DNA of 64,000 nucleotides from Thielaviopsis euricoi (lineage: Eukaryota; Ascomycota; Sordariomycetes; Microascales; Ceratocystidaceae): the NCBI GenBank assembly GCA_001599615.1, contig BCHJ01000013.1:124001-188000 (forward strand), in the 5' to 3' direction. This document shows, in pieces, positions 57,573 to 64,000 of this stretch (its first letter is position 1; each line of letters starts with the position of its first letter). Position numbers and translations under genes: made by a program. A model generated the notes under the pieces. It was not told the DNA's origin, did not search any database, and saw nothing but the letters and a program-made list of their open reading frames with translations.

Positions 57573-59249
57573 ATGAAGTCTTGGTTGGAGCTGAATCATA
57601 CCGGACCCGATAATATACTCCTTCTTTTTGTTTTCCGGTTCGTCACTTTTGTCATGCACTGTGTTCTTCTTGGGTCACCGGACTTTTTTTTCCTTGCTCT
57701 GCGTACTTCTTTTTTTTTTTTCTATGGTTGTGAAACGAGCCTATCATTTGACATTATCGTTCTTATAGCAAGCAAGCAAGCAAGCAGGCAAGCAAACAGC
57801 AATAATTACAAAGCCAAGTTGGATGGTTGCGATCGAGGGGCTGAAAACGGGCTTGCTTTGCATAGTGGGGGGCAATGATCAAGGCAAGCATAACCATGGA
57901 AAAGACCAGGGATAGAAACCTCTAGCAGGAGAGCAGAATGTGGCTCTGGCCGGAGCTCGATCTGACCTGCACGAGTACATTTAAATACTCAAATACGTGC
58001 TGTGTTTATGTTGTGCGGCCGTTTGGCTCAACGAACCAGACCTACTTCGTACTTAGCACAAACTATACTCTGCTCTGGGCCTTTCGTAGACTCGGCCGAT
58101 ATGCAGCCACCTGGTGCCGTGTTGATTCCCGTAATGCTCGACTGTGATATCTATCGTATGTAATGAGACCTGACGTGGGTGTTGGACATGAAGAATATCG
58201 CTCGAGTTGAAGCCTTCTAGCCGTCAGAATAATAAACCGCGGATGTTGTCGTCAACCGAGATGCAAAGTGTATGGATGCACTGTATGTATGTAATTAGGA
58301 GAAATGCTAAAATGACGTGTGATCCGCAGGCACAAAGCATGTCTATCCCGGGCTTGATTTCTCCGTCTACTGAGTACACAAGGAAGTACAGAGTAAATAT
58401 TTACTGTATTCTGTACTGCACAACACACACACATTTCTAGCCACTCACTGAGAGCCACTCAAAGGGCCTAACTATTTGCAGTGTGTGAATCACCCACCTA
58501 CTTTTGGCATTTTCCCGTCTGGCGTCTGGTGATTGCTCTTATCAATGACATGTCGTTCCTTTTGATATAAACCCAGAAACAACCCACTCACGTGTTTGTT
58601 CCTGGAGCTAAGGCTATTATGGCCATCGCTTGCCGTCTTGTGTCTCATCCGTCAAGTTTCTGTCTGCTCTTTAGTAATTTTTTTTCCCAAGTTCACACTA
58701 ACGCAACCAAGGAAAAAAAAAAAAATCAAAGTCCCTCAGCTTGTGGCAGTGAGGAACCAAAGTCTTACTCTGCCGTTCTGTACGAAGAGATTTCAAGTGC
58801 TACCTATGAGTAGCCGCATTCAAGCAGTGCCCTGTATTTTTTTTACAACGTACAGCGTATTCTGCGGAGAAATTATATGCTATGCACTCGTATATCATTT
58901 TTATTATTCCTTACGGCGGTCAAGGGAGAACGGTGGACTGTCTGCTACCCGCTTATTCACACGAGAGGAAAGAAAGAAAAAAAAATGGTTGGGTGGTATC
59001 TCAGGAAAACTGGCCTCAGACTGCGGACTGACTTTCTTATTTAGCTTTGGCGCTCGATGGACAGAAACAGACGAAAGCAACGGGGGGTTTTTTTTTTCTC
59101 TTTTCTTTGAAACGTGCGCTTGGCCCGCCGGGATCGCAAGAGACACCAACGATTTTTTTTTGTATCTCCTCATTGAAAAAAAAAAAAAAAAAGAGCTCAC
59201 AAGGCCCTGCATGAACGCCGCCTGTTTGCTTTGTTTGTTACCTTGCCAC

Positions 59250-59251
59250 TG

Positions 59252-59286
<35 letters not shown>
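59250..59286. repeat. Poly(A) run of ~37
   Basis: Uninterrupted A tract in the gene-poor region. Exact length is subject to sequencing error. Confidence 0.9.
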
Positions 59287-59288
<2 letters not shown>

Positions 59289-62200
59289 CCACCAGGAAAG
59301 GCCCAGACTCCAGCTGACTCTGCTCCGTCCGCCACCCCACCCCCATACACCATTATTCCCTGGCTTGTTTCTGTTTTTTGCCTAGCTGGTCTTGATTTTT
59401 TTTTCAGCCTAAATAGAAAATAAAAGAGTTTTGGTGAATTGAAAATGCTTTTGAACACTAAGGAAAAAAATAGGGTTACACACACAGGGTTATGTGCTTA
59501 CACCGGCCTTTTCGTCATCCAAAATCCAACTTTAAGCCTACCAAAACCCACCACGCAAATGGCTGACAGACATTCTGCAAACTCACTAGCTGTACCTGTA
59601 CCTGTATCAGTGCCTGTACCCGTGCCTGTACCTGGACATGTACTATACCTTTATGCCTTTTGCCACCTGCCCCTTCCTTTAGCACCAGGAACTTGATTAC
59701 CTGCCAGGAACAACAAATGCTGCTACTTCCAACAGCGCCCTGTACATGGTGAGTGTACTCATTTTTGCACTTTGTACCGAGTACGTATCCGGCTTGAAGC
59801 ACGACTACTCGCGTGCCGAGTTCCATCTGTGATAAAACACGTATTGACCCTTTTTCTTCACAATCTTCATTATTTGATTTTGTTATTATTAGTGAAAAAA
59901 AGGCCTCCTTACTGCGTGCGCAGCTTAGTCGCCCCAGCCAACATACCACGTCCATCTAAACAAGTAGCTCAGTCTCAGGTCACGTCTTGTCTTTTTTTTT
60001 CTCGTTGGTCTTTCGTCTTCCTGGTCTGGTTTGGTTTGCATTATATGATATACCCTTGCATCTGATCACCACTCCCTTGTTTCGTTCCAACAGCGTCGGT
60101 GAGGGACGCCGCTGTTTGAAGTTTCAATTCCTCTTGGCGAGGAGCCTGCCCGCCCTGTCAGCTTAGCATTAGCGTTTCTTCTCAGCATCTTCTGTAGGAA
60201 CATATTGCGTCGGTAGTAGTGCTTCTTCTGCTTCTACTACTGCTACCCGAATGCTCTGTTCTCTAACGGGCCACTGCCGAGCGTTGGTTGACGTGAGCTG
60301 TGCTGTGCTTTGTTTTGAGTCTGAGTTTGAGCTGCCGCGCCATGTCAGTGTAATAATAGTAGCAAATCTTAAGATGAAGATGATACTTGTGAGATTTCCT
60401 GGAAAACGGGGATACAGGAGGCGCTTGTAAATGTTTTGGTACAGCCAAGTAGAGTTCGTGTGTGTTTAGTCTCGGCAATGCTTGGTGTAGTCAAGGTCAG
60501 CAACTGCTTCGATGCGACTGGCTAGCAGTAAATAGCGGTAGTACGTCAAAGATTCTGTGCCCTACCATGCGGCAACACCCACATTGTTATCACCCCGGGA
60601 TTTCAATTAAAAATTTAAATGTTCTCTTCCATTCCGGTCTCTTCCAATTGATTTTTTTTTCTTTTAACAAAAAGAAGTTTCACTGTATTTTGGGAGCATT
60701 CCAAACAGCCCGTCTTTCAGACACACACGCTAATATATATGCTCTCCCATTCAATTCAATTGCCCAACCCAACTCAGACTATCACGAAACACGAATATTA
60801 CACAGCTGTTTTCTCCACAAAACTCTAATCCTGGTAAGGTAAGCCGTTGAAGTCGGCTGCCTTTTACATTTTCGGTGGCCCGGACCTGCATCCGCTTTAG
60901 GCGCAATGTAGCGCAACACTCTGGCTTTATTTGCGGATTTTTTATGACTTGTGCTGGATACAGAAAAAAAAACCCAGCCACAGTGAATAGATACAGCGTA
61001 CATAATGGCACAACAAAAAAGACAAAAGAAAAAAAATACGTGTTTGTAAGTACTCTACTCTGTATGTAACATATCATACAGGTGTGAACCCTTTGTATGC
61101 ACACACACAGACACACAACATGCAGCTGTTCCCCTGTCGTCACAGAAAGCGGACTGTTGCCTTGCATCTTGCTTTATTTCTCACCGGTCACGAAGCAGAG
61201 TGAAAAGCAGCAGAAAAAAAGAAACTGCTCTAGAGACATGATAAAAAAAGGGCAGTCCGGCCCGCAGTTGCGTGGAGAATTTGGTTCACATTTTTACTTT
61301 ATTTTTCTTCTTGAAATCTTTCAAAGAAAAACTCTACATCTTGAGTTTTGTACTCACTCTGAGTCCTGGTTGTGAGCCAGCTTGCGAGAGCTGGCTCATC
61401 CGTACCTTTTAAGTTCTACCTGTAGCTTTGACACGTTATTGCGTAGTTTCACTGCACCGAATTTGTACTCCTGCTGAGCTGATGTCTCCTGGTCCATGGT
61501 GGATATGTATGCATATGTATGTATGTCTGTGTCTGTCTGTCTGTCTGCCTGTCTGTATGTCGAGGTACAGTACTAGGCCGGCGGCCCCAGGCATGACGGA
61601 CCCTAGCTAGATTGAGTCTCATGAAAACAACTAAAGAGCCCGACAGATAGACGGCCAGACAGATGGACAAAAGGAAAGAAGGAATAAAAGCACAAGTGGA
61701 GAAGCAAACAAATAAACTAACCAAGCAAGGATCCTGACTGAGAGAAAAAAAAAATTAAAATGTGGCTCTCTATTCGTTCTGTTTTGACCACTGGTTCTTT
61801 TTTTATTTTTATTTTTTTTATTTCTCCTCTGCATTGGCAATTCATATTACATGCTATTTCCTATTGTTCATGACCGTCAACTCACCTGGTGTACTTCCTG
61901 TCTTATCGAAGCGATACGTTACCCTGTTCACGATAAAAATAACAAGCCTGGGGGTGCAGTCGATGTCGCCACCCAGATAGCAGATATCATTGTAAACCTT
62001 TGACTTGGCATTTGTTCTTCCTCTCCCCCCCATTCGATGAAGTAGTAGTTCATATCACTGCTACTATAAGCTGGTTGAACCCAGCCCTTCCCTTCTTCTC
62101 CCTGAAACGGTAACCTTTTTTTTTTTTTTTTTGGAGTTAGTGCCGCGCATTGTATTCTTTTCGGCTCGTCTTCCTTTGTTTTTTTTTGTGTTTCTTTGCT

Positions 62201-64000
62201 CTCCGCTTGTTTTATTTTTCATTTATTTTATTTGTTTTCGGCCACAAGTAAAGACTGGCCACTTACAAAGTATTTTAGTAGATGGGTAGTGGACTTGTGG
62301 CAGCAAGCTAGGAGTAAGCTAAACCAGCTAAGCCTGCCTGCCTGCCAGCCGGCCAGCTGTAGCGAGTCGCAGGTTCAAAGTCGCAAGTTGAGTGGCGTTG
62401 CGCTGCGTTGTGCTGCGCTGCGTTGCAGTCGCAAGCTCCGCTTTAGGTGAGCGCTTCTTTTTTATTTTTTATTTTTATTTTTATTCTTTTGTAATTCCTG
62501 GTCAAAGCCCCGCCCTCGAAACCTTGAGCGCTTCGTCCCAAACCTTGTCCTGTCCTGTCCTGTCTATCTGGCTGGTCGTTTTGCCCGCTGTCTACTGTTT
62601 TCTCTTTTTCTTCTTTTTCTTATTTCGCCCGTCAACCTCCATCCCACCCTTGTGGTTGGCCTTGCCTTGCCTTACCTTGCATATCAAATTCCACTGAGCT
62701 GCTGCACCACTCAAGCAGGCAGGTGCTCTGCACTGCACTGTAATGCACTGTACCATACTGCACCACACCGTACTGCACTATCTGCGCACTACCTGCACTG
62801 CACCGCATTGTATCTTCACTGTAACTCGCAAACTGCATCCCGAATGCATCTTTGCTTTGTTTTTGTTCCTTGTTCCTGTTCCCTTAGTCTTGGTCCAAGC
62901 CAAGGGCTGGTTCTGGTTGCCGCTACCGTTAGTGCTTAAGCTCTTTAGCTTCAGGGCCGCTTTAGCCACTAGCGGGCGATGCTCTGATTTGGCGCTGGTT
63001 TCGCTTTTTTCTTTTTAGTGGGTCTTGCCGTTTGTCTTTCTTTTTTTTTGTTGCTTGCTTCTCTTTATTCTTGGGATTTATTAATTATCGATTATTATTA
63101 TCCTCGGCCTGTGACTTGATATATTTCTTGCCTTCTGGGCTCGGGGTCCTTTCCTTCCACCTTCCATTTCTTTTTCGTTTATTCTTTTATTGTTTTTCTC
63201 TTTTTTCTTTCCTTTAATTTTTTTTCTTTTTCCTTTTTCCTTTTTCTGTGTCTCTCTCATATCATCGTCACAAAACCTCAACAACTCACCAGTTTGTTGA
63301 TCATTCTCTTCTCGTGCTTTATTAATTCTTTCTTCCTTACCGTCATCATTGCCACCAATATCGAATATCGGATCCCTTTTGTTTTACAGAATCCAGTCCA
63401 GGGACGGGTATCCACGTATTCAGTGTCAACTGCGGTGCCCTTTGACTGCCCTCTATAGCCTTTTTCTTTTCTCGACGAACTTCAGCCAGCCAGCCTGCTC
63501 ATTTTTGTCTTTTATTCAGTACCAAAAAATCTCTCTACCTTTATAGCCAAGCTCTGCTGCTTCTAGTGGTTACATCTCCGGTCTTTGTCCGCTGCCGCCT
63601 CCGCGAAAATAAAATAAAATAAAAACAAAACCAAACAAAAGCGAAAACAAAGCGACGGCCTACTCGAAGCCCTTATTTAATTTCTCTTGCTCTTTTCTTG
63701 TTCTTTATTTCATTTGCGATTCTTTTTTGTTTTTCAGCAGGCGCGCGGCAATTTGTTTCTTGCTTGGTTTCTCTTTGCATCTGTGATAATAAGCACCGCA
63801 TCTTCGTTACCAAAATCGCCTTACCATACACCAAACCTGGTTTCGACCTATAGCCATCTATCACTACGAGAAGACAAGAAAAAAAAAGAAAAGAAAAGCG
63901 AACTCCGGAACTCTGGAGCAGCGCATCCGCCAAAAAAACACGACCGCCTTTTCTCGCCAATTTTCATTTTGTTGAATACACTGCTTTGTGCGCTCCTGTC

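Larger units (their letters stand above)
54129..64000. other. Gene-poor, homopolymer-rich 9.9-kb interval
   Basis: No coding region on either strand survives inspection. Frames of 60-220 codons are broken by Phe or Lys runs from poly(T)/poly(A). Contents include a GA microsatellite (54995-55015), TACTCCGTA palindromes (55575-55640), a T37-A15 tract (57259-57310), T-runs at 57542-57570, an A-run at 59250-59286, GCAA units (57771-57798), GTACCT-like units (59588-59637), TGTC units (61520-61558) and GCACTGYA-like units (62730-62810). The last 4 kb, rich in CT, look like the leader of a large + strand gene beyond the window. Confidence 0.5.

Noticed and set aside
58596..59252. 218-codon + strand frame
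   Set aside because: Interrupted by Lys and Phe runs from homopolymers; no domain and no promoter.

Overview
The window is nuclear DNA of a filamentous ascomycete (Pezizomycotina). A sordariomycete, possibly hypocrealean, is the best guess from the gene set and from the TACTCCGTA-type palindromes, but the species cannot be read from the sequence. The eukaryotic, fungal character is clear. Genes are broken by short introns (about 50-90 nt) with GTRNGT donors, CTAAC or CTGAC branch sites and YAG acceptors. Long homopolymer and pyrimidine tracts lie in leaders and intergenic DNA. There is a nuclear tRNA-Val with an anticodon-loop intron, and a STAND/NLR-type gene of the kind found in moulds.

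Layout. 1-189: end of an unidentified + strand gene. 203-2245 (-): NYN-domain RNase-like protein with a long Q/P/HN-rich front. 2.3-8.9 kb: noncoding. 8953-12587 (-): chitin synthase III activator of the Chs4/Skt5 family, whose last exon supplies a CaaX box. 15380-15473 (+): tRNA-Val(AAC). 16983-17858 (+): secreted alpha/beta hydrolase, tail-to-tail with a monocarboxylate-type MFS transporter, 18084-19739 (-). 22629-23728 (-): EI24-like membrane protein. 23.7-31.7 kb: accessory block with an AT-rich stretch, then a GC-rich island (about 26.0-29.4 kb) carrying an unrecognised Ala-rich gene, palindromic repeats and an A-rich 3' tail, then degenerate repeat-like DNA. 31753-33089 (-): secreted aspartic protease. 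34947-35694 (+): complex I subunit NDUFA13/GRIM-19. 36167-39867 (-): condensin subunit 1, divergent from the CDC7 kinase gene, 40783-42446 (+). 43423-44434 (-): ribosomal protein uL15, divergent from the CHL1 helicase gene, 44912-47660 (+). 49585-54128 (+): STAND protein (NACHT, TPR, C-terminal Cys-rich module). 54.1-64 kb: gene-poor, homopolymer-rich DNA.

How the genes relate. 34.9-47.7 kb is a conserved housekeeping block: respiration, translation, and three chromosome-cycle genes (condensin, Cdc7, Chl1). The rest is accessory: secreted hydrolases, a transporter, an NLR-like sensor and a putative mobile element.

The most interesting points are the splice-made CaaX box of the Chs4-like protein; the NLR-like protein with a Cys-rich tail and a tandem acceptor inside its P-loop; and the GC-rich island, whose gene has an in-frame TAG just past a strong acceptor.

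Exon models were built by hand from splice signals, frame continuity and remembered family conservation. No alignment, database search or transcript data was available.
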